Positions 54,827 through 64,000 of a DNA stretch of 64,000 nt are shown in pieces (within the stretch, counting starts at the first letter, position 1; each line of letters starts with the position of its first letter). The notes beneath the pieces were generated by a model, which ran no database searches, was not told the origin of the DNA, and saw only the letters and a program-made list of their open reading frames with translations. This stretch comes from Anniella stebbinsi (taxonomy: Eukaryota > Chordata > Lepidosauria > Squamata > Anniellidae). Location: assembly GCA_029215795.1 (NCBI GenBank), contig JARDYH010000001.1, positions 353,734,154 to 353,798,153 of the forward strand. The letters are read 5' to 3'. Both the position numbers and the translations under genes were made by a program.

Positions 54827-55420
54827 GCTGGTTTTAGGCTTTGGATGCTATAAGTAGAGAGGCTTTACAAAATAGACGTTTGTAAATTTTCATTCAAACT
54901 GACTGATATGCACTTTCCAGACTTATGTGCAGATTGGAACGTAGCTTTCCTTTGGATTGTTCCCCTTCCCCACAAAATGTCAACCCCCAATGCATTTAAA
55001 AATATGTATTTTGAGATAAAATATGCTTAGAACCCTATTTTGACAGATCCTAAAGTCTATAAATGCATATTTTGAAATGTGTCTTAAAATATGTATTTAA
55101 ATGCTAATTCAGATGTGAATTTTCATACAACTTTTTTTAAAAAAAAACAAACCTAAGGACTGATGCAGGAAAGAGATGGAAAGAAGCGGAAAGATGTGAA
55201 AGTGAGATGGACTAGAAATAGGTGGTTCCATCCACCCCTAGCTCCAAGGCAGCGTTTCGTAAAATAGCTTATTTCTTAGTGACAGTAATCTCACAATTTA
55301 TATAATTCGGAGGCATTTGTGTTCAGTCAGGTGGCTTCTGCTTCTAACCCCCCCCCCCCCGAATAACCAATTTGGGTTTGTACAAATCTATTGACTATGT
55401 TGTTTACTGAACAATGGGTT
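54827..55420. other. Unassigned; possible AT-rich hAT remnant
   Basis: 54880-55245 has repeated AATGCATNTTTNAAATATGT motifs and a right end CCACCCCTAG, like AT-rich hAT elements; the left end is not found. Confidence 0.35.
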
Positions 55421-55780
55421 ATTCAAAGGTGTTTGAGTGGTCCTGTCCTAGTTCTGAGAGATCCATTAATGATGCATTCAAATCTATGATAACTGCTGCA
55501 CACACTAGTGAGCGTATCATTCCTTTTTTCATTTTTGCTTCAGTAGCCTAACAAGATTGTAATGCATCAGGCTATCCATGCAATGAAATTATGAGATTGT
55601 TTCCTCTTTCGCTAACCTTTGGTCCCAGAATATAATAGCATAATGGACCTGCATTCGAGGACTTAAACTTAAATCATTCTGTCCCAAACCGTGGCAGTGA
55701 TTGGCGCAACGCACAGCAGATAAGTTTGATTCAGGTTTCCTCTGCATGAAATTTCTGAGGTAATTGGTTTAATTCTCCCC
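55421..55780. other. Candidate conserved noncoding block
   Basis: Repeat-free, with ATCCATTAATGATGCATTC, GCGTATCATTCC, GATTGTAATGCATCAGG and GGCAGTGATTGGCGCAACG. Composition resembles enhancer-type conserved elements. Confidence 0.3.
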
Positions 55781-56008
55781 CCCCCCCCAATGGTTCTCTT
55801 CATTCAATAGTACATCCTTTACTTGAACACTATTACTTCTTCACCAAAAGCAGGGATGGCCAATTGTAAGCCCATGGCCTGATACAGCCCCTGAGACAAT
55901 TTTATTTGGTCTGTGCCAGTCGTTACCAAATCTGAATCAAGGTCTGGTAGAAGAAAAAGACTCATATGGAAAAGTGGGGGGGGGGGGAGAAGGGAAAAGT
56001 TGTAAATA
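55781..56008. other. Unassigned DNA
   Basis: 55848-55910 (CAGGGATGGCCAATTGTAAG) looks like a hAT element end. G run at 55976-55988. Confidence 0.35.
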
Positions 56009-56011
56009 ACA

Positions 56012-56366
56012 GGTCCCCTCTACAAGGATTCGCTTTTGCGCCCAGTTAGGCGATTATGTGCATAATCGCTGAAGCGCATTTACGCCTAATCCCTCTGCAT
56101 GAGAGGCGGTGAGAGGCGGCGAAGCGCATTTACAGATGTCCAAAATGTGCTTTACAAGTAGTTAATGTGCATAAGCGCTTATTCACATAGGCAAAATGCG
56201 CTTTAACGGACGGAGCAAAATAAAACTCATGATTTAACGCGCATTCAATAATGCGCATAATCGGGTAGATAACGCGCCTCTATGCCCGATTTGCGCTCCG
56301 TTATTGTAGAGGTAATTTTTTTAATGCGCCTTGAAAGAGCTTTAAATGCCTCTTGTAGAGGCACCC
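56012..56366. mobile_element. TGCGCA-rich 3-bp-TSD transposon, copy 5
   Basis: 355 bp; ends GGTCCCCTCTACAAGG and CTTGTAGAGGCACCC; target duplication ACA (56009-56011, 56367-56369). Complete body with GAGAGGCGG tandem, GCGCATTTAC, AAATGCGCTTTAAC and GCGCATTCAATAATGCGC. Good reference copy for the family. Confidence 0.85.
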
Positions 56367-56370
56367 ACAG

Positions 56371-56452
56371 AGAGAAATCCTCATTTATACTACATGTGTA
56401 CTCAGAAGCAATGCTAATGGGGCTTACTCCTACATAAGGAGTAAGCCCCACT
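56371..56452. repeat. Short palindromic repeat with perfect 14-bp arms
   Basis: TGGGGCTTACTCCT (56418-56431) and AGGAGTAAGCCCCA (56437-56450) around ACATA. Belongs to the GGATTG-ended family. Confidence 0.75.
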
Positions 56453-56818
56453 TACCTGAAAGACAGACTTCTTGCATACTAGCCTGCCCAGTTCTTAAGA
56501 ACTTGAGGAGAGACCCTTCAGAGCTGCTCTTTGGCTGTGGACCGCCTGCTGAAGGAGGCTAAATTCGCTCCATCTCTACTGTCCTTCTGTTGGCAGGCAA
56601 AGACCACTTTATTCAAGTGGGCCTTTGGCGTGTGAGCAGGTTTGTTGAGCTGGCTGCTGTTTTAACTCTATTGTTTGGGGTTTAAATTGTGTTATACTAT
56701 ATTGGCTTATTATTGTTTGTTTTTGTCAAGTCTTATTAGTGATTGAAAGCCGCCTTGAGTGCCGTTATGGGTAGAAAGGCAGGGTACAAAGCAAATCAAT
56801 CAATAATAATAAATAAAG
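56453..56818 (+). repeat. L2-type LINE ORF2 C-terminus and 3' end
   Basis: Plus strand reads SLAVDRLLKEAKFAPSLL, then WQAKTTLFKWAF, like the C-terminus in 36295-36860, followed by the T-rich tail GAAAGCCGCCTTGAGTGCCG and an AATAAATAAAG end. Confidence 0.8.
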
Positions 56819-56825
56819 AGGAAAG

Positions 56826-56942
56826 TGGGCGTAGGATTGTAGCCTTACAGAGCAGTCCTATACAAGTCTACTCAGAAATAAGCCTCAAAGTTCAACGGGA
56901 TTTACCTCTCAAGTGTGCATAGGATCGCAGCATTAGAGCACA
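56826..56942. repeat. Short interspersed palindromic repeat, GGATTG-ended family
   Basis: GTAGGATTGTAGCC, then CAGTCCTATACAAGTCTACT, and the right end TGCATAGGATCGCAGC. Confidence 0.6.
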
Positions 56943-57308
56943 GGCTGATGGGATTCCTACTTGGGACTAGAGCTCTCTGTCTATTCTATGCCCTACCAGG
57001 AGGCAGAATCTGCTAGTAGGGCTGGAAAAAATCCTGCCCCAAACCCCAGAGAGCTACAGGCAGTGTCAACAATGCTAGGCTTGATGGACCAATGATCTGA
57101 TTCCATGTAAAGGCAGCTTCCTGTGTTCCTAAGGTTGGCATGTGTCCTCTTTTACAGAGGACCATCCTCTATTTGATGGGCTGCCAGAGGAGCTTGCAGA
57201 AGCCTTCAGATCATTCACTGTGCCCACTTGTGCTAACTGTGAAGTCCTGACTGCTAATTAAAGCCAATATGGGGCAAAAACATCTATAAAAAGCAAAAGG
57301 TTATATGG
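56943..57308. other. Unassigned DNA with a hAT-like fragment
   Basis: 57129-57190 (GTCCTCTTTTACAGAGGACC) matches the left part of the remnant at 34724. Nothing else recognised. Confidence 0.4.
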
Positions 57309-57559
57309 GAAAGCCAGTGTGATGTAGTGGTTAGCCTGTTGGATTAGGTCTGGAGAGACCTGGGATTAGGTTCTAGTCCCCTCTCACCCATGAAGTTCTC
57401 TGGGTGACTTTAGGCCCATCACTGACTCTCAGTGTAGCCTACCCCACAGGGTTGTGGTTGTTGTTGTGAGGACAAAATGGAAAGGATGAGGATCATGTAC
57501 GTCACCTTGGGCTCCTTAGAGGAAAGGTGGGATATAAATGTAACAAATAAATAAATAAT
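57309..57559 (+). repeat. tRNA-derived SINE, Sauria SINE type
   Basis: GCCAGTGTGATGTAGTGGTT (A-box side), GGTTCTAGTCC (B box), GGGTGACTTTAGGCCCATCA, CCCACAGGGTTGTGGTTG and a 3' end AGGTGGGATATAAATGTAAC with an AAATA tail. Complete copy. Confidence 0.8.
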
Positions 57560-58640
57560 TCTAGGGCCTGGACCCAGTCTGGTGTATGGATTGGCCCCTG
57601 AGATTACAGGTAAATTCAAGATGTCTCTAAGGTGAACCAATGCTGCGCTGTCCATCCCCCACTGCTTTTCATATTATGAAAGGCACTGTCGTTTTATTAA
57701 TAAAGCATCTCTAACCCTTGGATTTTATTGTATCTTGTTAAAAGGACATCATTTACCAAAAAGGTGCATGTTTTTTTTAGATGCAATGATACATTAACAC
57801 ACTGTAGCGGGATCTCCATGGGGCACATAGAGAAATTGTTTTGGCATCAAAATCAGACACGATAATGAGATTTCCATGGATTTATACAGAAAATGTTTGA
57901 CATCTTAATGAAGTATAGATTACACTTGTATTGATATCTCACAGAGAGTGCTGTAATTATATTAAATCTTGCTGTACTTAGTGGGAAATTATCGTACTTA
58001 ACCATTTTGCAGGTGATAGAATAATTTCACCCCAATAAAGCTCTAGCTGTGTTTTAAAAAGCCATTTATATGTTGTACCAAAATATGGATAGGGATGCAC
58101 ATTTGGATGTACATCCCATTGAAAGCAATGCAGGGCAGATAGATGGCATCCACATTCACATGCACATCCCATTTCCCCCTTGCCGTTCCTGATCCAGCTG
58201 GTGTTATGTGCATCACGGAAGCCTGCTTTGGAGCAAGGGGTATATATATATATTTTCAAAGGGGATGACCAGTGTGACCATGCCAAAATGCAGCACTTTC
58301 AGGTCCCATTGTTTTCCCGCAATTCCAATCCATCAAACACAGAAGTGTTTTGCTTTTACTGGATTGTGCTCATACTTTTTAACACTGGAGCATTGCCATA
58401 TAGATAGTTATACAATGGAAATGCATAACTGTTTAAAGAACAGACCACTAACAATAATCTTCCAGATACTTACTGATGAATCATCTCCTTTCAAAAGTAT
58501 GAGAGCTACTTACAATTTGCAGATCTGATGTAATGCAGGCTGGTGAGCCAAGAGTCTTTATCCAAATGATAGGTATATGGGAAACTCTATTGAATTCCCT
58601 GTGTGTCAGGCTTGCTCATAGTTTATATGAATATTTTCAT
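57560..58640. other. Unassigned; candidate conserved block at 57700-58020
   Basis: 57700-58020 is repeat-free with GATAATGAGATTTCCATGG, CATCTTAATGAAGTATAG and GCTGTAATTATATTAAATC, enhancer-like in composition. 58089-58172 begins TAGGGATGCACA and ends TGCACATCCCA, possibly a tiny hAT derivative. Confidence 0.3.
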
Positions 58641-59200
58641 TTCATTTATTTGATTTCTACCCTTTCTTTCTACCCCCAAAAATGGCCCTCACAGCCACTT
58701 ACAGAGATAATTAAAATTGGTTAAAACAATACATTAAAATACAATTAAAACATAACAATTACAGAATAAAAACAGGACCCAACCCACCAGACCTAGTTAC
58801 AGGTTAAAGGCCTTAAATAAACCAATCTTTGCCTGCACTGGAAGGACATCAAAGAGGGAGCAAACTTAGACTCTCTTGGGAGAGAGTCCCATAGCCTAGG
58901 AGTGGAAACTGAAAAGGTCCTGTCTCATGTCGCAACCAAACACACATCTGAAGGTGGCAATTTCAAAAGAAGGGTCTCTCCAGAAGATCGTAAGTAGCAG
59001 ACAGGCTTGTAGGGGTGAAGGCAGTCTTTCAGGTAGCCTGGTCCCAAGCCATATTGGGCTGTACAGTCCATAAGCAGCACTTTTAATTCTGCCCAGGAAC
59101 AGTGAAGCTGCTGTAAAAAGGGAGTCACATGCTCCCTGAAACCGGCCCTTGTCAACAAACCAGCTGCCGCATTCTGGACTAGCTGACATTTCTGAACAGT
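58641..59200 (-). repeat. L2-type LINE ORF2 C-terminus and 3' end, reverse
   Basis: Starts ATTTCATTTATTTGATTTCT at the 3' end. Minus strand (58925-59158) reads HCSWAELKVLLMDC, QYGLGPGYLKDCLHPYKP and SGETLLLKLP, matching the order of 36482-36859. Diverged, no intact frame. Confidence 0.75.
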
Positions 59201-59380
59201 TTTTGAATATATAGGTGAGATGAGTTACAGGCCACTGATCTCCCTCGCCCAATGTTTTCTAGCAGTGGCTTCCAAAGTCTCGCGCACAGGTTGTTCCCAT
59301 CCTTGCTACCTGAAATTCTGTTAAATTAGAAATGTCAAGGATTAAAGCAGGGGTCATCAGCATGCAAAACATATGATCTA
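59201..59380. other. Unassigned DNA
   Basis: Nothing recognised. Confidence 0.3.
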
Positions 59381-59995
59381 CCCCAACCAATGGCCTGTCC
59401 CTTGAACCATTGTCATCAATTGGATTGTACATGGTTCAGTCAGCAAACCAGAATGAACACTTTGATTTTCCATTAATGCAATGACTGTATATTAAAAATA
59501 ACTGAAAATATTACTGCATAACAGCTCTGAAATATATATTGTTTCATAATTAAACCTGCCAACATGCATTAGGTTTTGTCCTATGACCAGCATCCAAATA
59601 TGAGAAAGTCTTCACTGAGCAAATATGCAGAATTTTGAACTACGCATTATTATTTTTTAGACTGATGATTAGATTGTACATTTTGCTTTGGCAAAAGGCA
59701 TATATGAATAAACAAAACAAACACCGAGGAACTTGGTGAGTAATTGCCTGCTGTTACAAATATTACAGAATCTGCAAAGTTCTGAAAGCCACAGACTGAA
59801 TAAATGGCAAAACCATAATTTAAAACTGAGACTGCATTCACTCAGACGCTTTGTTGTAAAAATAAAGATTTGTGCAAGCATATCTTCCAGTACCTCTAAT
59901 ATAATGTCCTTGCATCTTATTTTACAAAAAGCAAGCTTACACCGTGTTGTTATTGTGTTTACATTCCCCACCTTAAGAGTTTATTTCTAAGTGTA
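59381..59995. other. Candidate conserved noncoding block
   Basis: Repeat-free and AT-rich, with CATTAATGCAATGACTG, TTTCATAATTAAACC, GACTGATGATTAGATTG and GGCATATATGAATAAAC. Frames are random. Confidence 0.3.
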
Positions 59996-60223
59996 CAAAG
60001 TCTTAGGACTAATTCATAGAAAAGTGTGTTTGTGTTTTTAAAAGAGATATTGAAATTAGGATTACCAACATTTGATTCAAAAACATGCAGGCTCTTTGCT
60101 ATGCAGGTTGAATGAGCAGAAAAGGGAAACTGGCCAGCCAGGAAGTGGTGCTGGAATAAAGGGGGTGGCGCTGAAATATTGTTGCTGGAGAACAATGGAA
60201 GAAGTGAGTGGGAGAGTGAGTGA

Positions 60224-60279
60224 ATCATAGAGTTGGAAGGGATCTTGGAGATCATCTAGTCCAACCCTTTGCTCAATGT
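60224..60279 (-). repeat. CR1 LINE 3' end fragment
   Basis: AATCATAGAGTTGGAAGGGA, GATCATCTAGTCCAACCC: only the 3' terminus, truncated by the MITE at 60283. Confidence 0.8.
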
Positions 60280-60282
60280 CAG

Positions 60283-60475
60283 GGTGACTATATGAAAAGG
60301 AGGACAGGGCTCCTGCATCTTTAACACTTGTATTGCAAAGGGAATTTCAGCAGGTGTCATTTGTATGCATACAGCACCTGGTGAAATTCCCTCTTTATCA
60401 CAACTGCAGGAGCCCTGCCCTGTTGACCAGTTACAAAAGAGGGCAGGGCTCCTGCAGCTTTAACTGTTGTGATGA
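60283..60475. mobile_element. hAT-type foldback MITE, internally deleted
   Basis: AGGGTGACTATATGAAAAGG, the left half, a centre TTGACCAGTTACAAAAGAGG and a short piece of the right half to GTTGTGATGAA. Confidence 0.8.
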
Positions 60476-60567
60476 ACACAGGTCAGAAAAAGGGAGAAAC
60501 AGGTTCCCAGGATGCAAAATGTTTATTTTTACAAATCCTAACACGTTTGGCCTGTACTTTATTCAAA

Positions 60568-61114
60568 GGCTGTCCATTCGGACAACACATTAAGCAACTG
60601 GGGGATGGGAGGGAACAATCGTCAGTTGTGTTGCTTATTGTGTTGTGTGGCGGGTAACACGCCACTCACAAACTACTGACGGTATGCTATTCCGACCAAA
60701 TAAGCGACTGAGAGAAACAACTGGCTTGCAAGTTGTTTAGCTTGAAGCCAGTTGTTTAAAGTGTTGTGTGGAGGGGTGAGTGTATTTAATAGCGTGTGGT
60801 GAGTGGGTTAAAACACAAGCCCATAGAGGCAGGCGGCAAGAGCGACCAAAGCGGCAGCTGCCACTCTGCTACAACTGGTGCAACTTGCAGAGGCTGCTGG
60901 GATAGAACTGGGAGGACTGAGGGAGGAGGAAGGGTGGGGAGAGGGGTGGGAGCTGTGTCAGTCAAATGCTGTGTTGACTATTAGTCCACTCAATGCCAGC
61001 CCCAACCACCCACAGTTGTGTAGGAATATGTTGTGTGGGGAGTACCCACAAAATAACCAACTGTGAGTTGGCTACTCAACCCACCATTGACTAATGTGTT
61101 GTCCGAATGCAGCC
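60568..61114. mobile_element. TIR MITE with GGACAACACA ends
   Basis: 547 bp; ends GGCTGTCCATTCGGACAACA and TGTTGTCCGAATGCAGCC. Subterminal AAGCAACTGGGGG and the right CAACCCACCATTGACTAATG correspond to 16735-16963. The longer centre has repeated GTTGTGTGG and AACTGGC motifs. No coding capacity. Confidence 0.8.
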
Positions 61115-61410
61115 AGAGTCTGCAGAATTTCTTCTAGCCAAAAATTGTCTCCTGAAATCATGTACGGTGATTGGCATTTTAATTCACTGCCATTTTCTTA
61201 TGTCTGTTAGCCAGCTGGTCTCTGCTTGGATTCAGATTTCCCCCCCAAATGTCGCTAACTTCTTCCATTGAAATGCTATGGTATTGCTTCCCTCACAGGT
61301 GTCTTTCAGAATAAATCTTTCACGAATTGTGACATGCACAGATCCTATGCTTATAATGAGCACTGTCCCAATAGAGTGGTTAGAAACCTTTTAAAAGGAA
61401 TGTTTAGGTC
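61115..61410. other. Unassigned DNA
   Basis: Nothing recognised. Confidence 0.3.
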
Positions 61411-61497
61411 CCCTCTATTCACTCCACAGACCCCATAGCAAAATAAACTTTTGTTAGAAACTTAACAAAAGTTTGTTTTGCTATGGGGTCTGTGGAG
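61411..61497. repeat. Near-perfect hairpin, 35-bp arms and 6-nt loop
   Basis: Left arm 61422-61456 and right arm 61463-61497 pair fully apart from one position that would be a G-U wobble in RNA; loop GAAACT. Just upstream is GGTCCCCTCTATTC, like the left end of the TGCGCA-rich family, so it is probably a minimal foldback element, though its shape also resembles a microRNA precursor. Confidence 0.85.
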
Positions 61498-62559
61498 GAA
61501 TGGACAAGATGTTGCACTTCTAGGAGGCAGGAGGCAGGGCTCCGAGCACCTAAAAGAGATTCAGAGTTTGTGGGTTCACATCCCACTCGAGTCATTTTAG
61601 GGGGAGGGGTGTGCATAGATCAGTGGCAGAGCAGTTAAAGCAAGGTTGCTGAAACTTTTTCAACTCAAGAGCCAAGTGCTATTTCAGAGAAGCTCTCGAG
61701 GGGCATGTTTCAGTGGTGGGCATAAGGCAAAAGGAGTGGAGCCCCAAACACCAAAATTAACAGCATATTTTATCATAAAGCTCTTACTGCCAGTAACAAA
61801 GACAAATGGGGGAAAACCTGCAACAAAGCCAGGAAAACACCAAGTGGTTGGTGGATGGGGAAAGCGGTGGAGCCAGGAGAAGGGAGCATGGCCTTCTGGG
61901 CAACCTTGGAGGGCTGGGTTTGACCCCCCCCCCCCCCCCGAGCCTGAGGTAATGTACTCCTGATCTATCACTATCTTCCCTTTAGGAAGGATCTCAGAAG
62001 AGGGGAAAGCCAGCTCAGGCAGGACAGTCCCAACACACACAAAACAGGGCCATCTTCCATCATTTGCCCTGTGTGGAATATCCTGATCACTTAGGTTTGC
62101 TTTTTAATCGTTTACTGTGGTTTTATTAATGATTGTTGGTGTTATTTGTAAGCTATCTTTAAGGATATTTTCCCGAAAGGCAGAATATACATCATCATGT
62201 AAAAACATGAAGGGGAAGTGGATGATCAATGGAACCAAGCTTTGTGTATTTATTTATTACATTTATATCCCGCCTTTTCTCCAAAATGGAAGGATACAGG
62301 CTGAGGAGTTCTGTATCCGTGTGATAGATGGTCCTGTGAAGAGGGATAGTCTGACTGGAGCAGGCTCTGTGGTGATCTTTGCCACACCCCTCTTTTATTC
62401 TCAAGTGTTTTCACGGGGGCATCCCCATCATTTTTGACATTACCTTTGTGGTACAGGAATGAGTGGCACTGCCATGGATTCCATGCCATGAAGATAATGT
62501 CAGAAGGGACCCTTGGTAAGTTTAAAATTAAAAGGGCTTAAGCTGCATTTTTGAAAGAG
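61498..62559. other. Unassigned; hAT-like fragment and LINE tail
   Basis: 61645-61760 (TTTTCAACTCAAGAGCCAAG) looks like a hAT fragment. 62245-62285 (TTATTTATTACATTTATATC, CCGCCTTTTCTCC) is a short LINE or SINE 3' end. C run at 61924-61939. Confidence 0.4.
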
Positions 62560-63535
62560 GTGAGTGAGACTTCGACCTCCATCACACCTACTTTTCCCCC
62601 CTGGTTTGCCTCAGTTTTTTTTACCAGTACGTCAAGCTTATGATCCCTTTCACCTGAACAGCTGCTCTTTCACTCCTTGCTCTTCCACTCCATTCCACCC
62701 CTCCCCTCCCCATTGGCCTCCTCCACACGGGGCGTTTAATGAGCCTTGAAGGCTCATTATAAATTTTACCTACACACGAGCGGAGCGCAAAACGGGCGTA
62801 CAGGCGCGTTATCTCCCCGATAATGCGCATTTTCGAACGCGCGTTAAATAGCGACTTTTATTTTGCTCCGGCCGTTAAAGCGCATTTTCGCTGTGTGAAC
62901 AAGCGATTATGCGCATTAACTACCTGGAAAGCGCTTTTTGGGCATCTTTTAATGCGCTTCGCCGCTTCTCGCCGCCTCCCGTGCAGAGGGATTGTGAGTA
63001 AATGCGCCTCCGCGATAATGCGCATAATCGCGGAACCAGGCGCAAAGGCGCATTCTTGTGGAGGGGGCCTTCTCTTTCTCCCTCCAGTCAGGTCCTATCA
63101 GATCAGTACTTCAACCAGATCGCCTTTCTGCCAGGCAAAAGTGGAACAACCCTTTAGTCTGGCTCTTTGGGGGCACCGAGGGAGTACAATCCTGTCTCTG
63201 CAGAGATTCAGGTGTTGTATGATATTAAAAATCGCTTTCAAGTCTGGGATGCAAGGTTTGGGTTTTATATTGAGGCTTGGAGCCAGCTGCTGGGAGATAG
63301 TGCTTTTCCCTGCAAGGACCTGATGCAATCCATTCAAGCCCCCAGTTCCTTTAAACCGATACAGAAGTATAAGGCGCATTAAATGCGCTTAGGGGAAATA
63401 ATCCAGACTTTTAGTAATCTAGGAAAGGCTGGGGAAGAAATGGGGTGTAAGCAGGACAGACATGGTGTCATGTGAGTACCGTGCTGCAAATCTAGGCATG
63501 GCAAGAGTGCACTAAATTGCTGGTGTGGAGCTCTT
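62560..63535. mobile_element. TIR element, copy B of an inverted pair, interrupted
   Basis: Matches 41018-41690 in reverse orientation: CTCCATCACACCTAC at the left, TCAAGCTTATGATCCCTTTC, GGCTCTTTGGGGGCACCGAG, GGGATGCAAGGTTTGGGTTT, and GTGCACTAAATTGCTGGTGT at the right. Interrupted at 62715-63069 by a TGCGCA-rich transposon. Confidence 0.75.
62715..63069. mobile_element. TGCGCA-rich 3-bp-TSD transposon, copy 6 (reverse)
   Basis: 355 bp in reverse orientation to the other copies; ends GGCCTCCTCCACACG and CTTGTGGAGGGGGCC. The flanks ATT and TTC/CTT do not match exactly, but the empty site in copy A (41018-41690) shows where it inserted. Body very rich in ATGCGCATT and GCGCGTT, the most CpG-dense copy. 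Confidence 0.85.
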
Positions 63536-63644
63536 CATTTACAAATAGCTCTGCAGTGCTTCTGGGATGTTATGTGCGCAGTCCGGACGCTGAAAAGCGC
63601 TAGAAACTAGTGTATTTCATGTCATGTATTGGTATTTTAATAAT

Positions 63645-63760
63645 GTATTAGTTTTATGTGCTTTTAATCAGTTTTATGTATTTTATATTTGATGTTGTTC
63701 CCCGCCACGATCCAGAGGGAAAGGCGGGTAAGAAATATGATGATGACGATGATGATGATG
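63645..63760 (+). repeat. L2-type LINE 3' end with GAT repeats
   Basis: TTAATCAGTTTTATGTATTT, GTTCCCCGCCACGATCCAGA, GGGAAAGGCGGGTAAGAAAT and a (GAT)n end; reverse complement of 7258-7440. Confidence 0.7.
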
Positions 63761-63920
63761 TGTGCATATTACTGCAATCCTGCTTACCAAGGAGTAAGTA
63801 CAAGTCCTAAGCCTCAAGTCCTAAGCCTCATAGACTAGAACACACCTTTCTATTCTACCTTATTGTGTATAACTACTGCCCATTGTTCCTTTGTGCAGTT
63901 ATTCACATGGACTAGAATCT

Positions 63921-64000
63921 AGCGACCAATTTGGATGGCTTTAAAAGGGGCTTAGACAGATTCCTGGAGAAGGGTATCAATGGCTACTAGTCCTGATGCA
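63921..64000 (+). repeat. CR1/L2-group LINE, cut by the window edge
   Basis: AGCGACCAATTTGGATGGCT, AAAAGGGGCTTAGACAGATT and ATCAATGGCTACTAGTCC, continuing past the end of the window. Confidence 0.85.

Noticed and set aside
58089..58172. Very short hAT derivative with TAGGGATGCACA and TGCACATCCCA
   Set aside because: Ends fit, but flanks show no 8-bp duplication; may be chance.
44741..61939. Long C and G runs (for example 44741, 55349, 55976, 61924)
   Set aside because: Simple mononucleotide tracts; may partly be sequencing artefacts, with no structure beyond that.
41243..63382. Similar peptides (SLALWGHRG, GMQGLGF) in both copies of the inverted element
   Set aside because: The two copies are homologous DNA, and copy B changes frame twice between the shared peptides, so protein-level selection is not supported.

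Overview
The window looks like repeat-dense, gene-free DNA from a vertebrate genome, most likely a squamate reptile. The clues are CR1 and L2-type LINE fragments, tRNA-derived SINEs whose body reads like the Sauria SINE family, many short DNA transposons, scattered microsatellites and low CpG outside a few islands. I found no host exon, no intact open reading frame of a known host protein, and no tRNA, rRNA or CRISPR. The only protein-like signals are decayed LINE ORF2 pieces: reverse transcriptase motifs YLDFNKAFD and FADD in the CR1 at 10452-13280, a 191-codon CR1 C-terminal run at 32494-33069, and L2-type C-terminal pieces.

Layout. 0-10 kb: L2 pieces, two copies of a TGCGCA-rich 3-bp-TSD element (943-1299, 5297-5641), a SINE and half of a foldback MITE. 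10-13.3 kb: a CR1 split by a 1,575-bp hAT-type element that carries four tandem palindromes of period about 249 bp. 13.4-18.5 kb: foldback MITE, a nested hAT at 14822-15578, then single-copy DNA. 18.5-20.3 kb: a nest at least four levels deep (LINE, then hAT MITE, then 3-bp-TSD element, then a GC-rich promoter-like insert and a LINE tail). 20.8-33 kb: more MITEs, a GC-rich TIR element, LINEs and a further 3-bp-TSD copy. 33-42 kb: candidate conserved noncoding blocks, a GC-rich palindrome with 165-bp arms (34831-35191), LINE and MITE remnants, and the first copy of an element repeated in inverse orientation at 62.5-63.5 kb. 45.2-47.4 kb: a second CR1 split by a 1,692-bp foldback hAT element. 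48-64 kb: LINE tails, tandem repeats, a SINE split by a hAT element, two more 3-bp-TSD copies, TIR elements and a 35-bp-arm hairpin.

The history reads as transposons inserting into transposons. Several insertions have exact target duplications inside a recognisable host repeat, so their ends can be set to the base: 8-bp duplications at 11424-12998, 13404-13723, 20873-21255, 21460-21778 and 45325-47016, and 3-bp duplications for the TGCGCA-rich family. The main CpG-rich stretches I noticed lie inside DNA transposons rather than at a gene promoter. The most unusual items are the promoter-like insert inside the 3-bp-TSD element at 18695-19919, the palindrome array at 11669-12600, and the two giant hAT-type foldback elements that share their terminal sequence.

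Limits: repeat family names come from recognition of sequence style and end structure, not from a database search; single-copy status and conservation are inferred only from absence of recognisable repeats.
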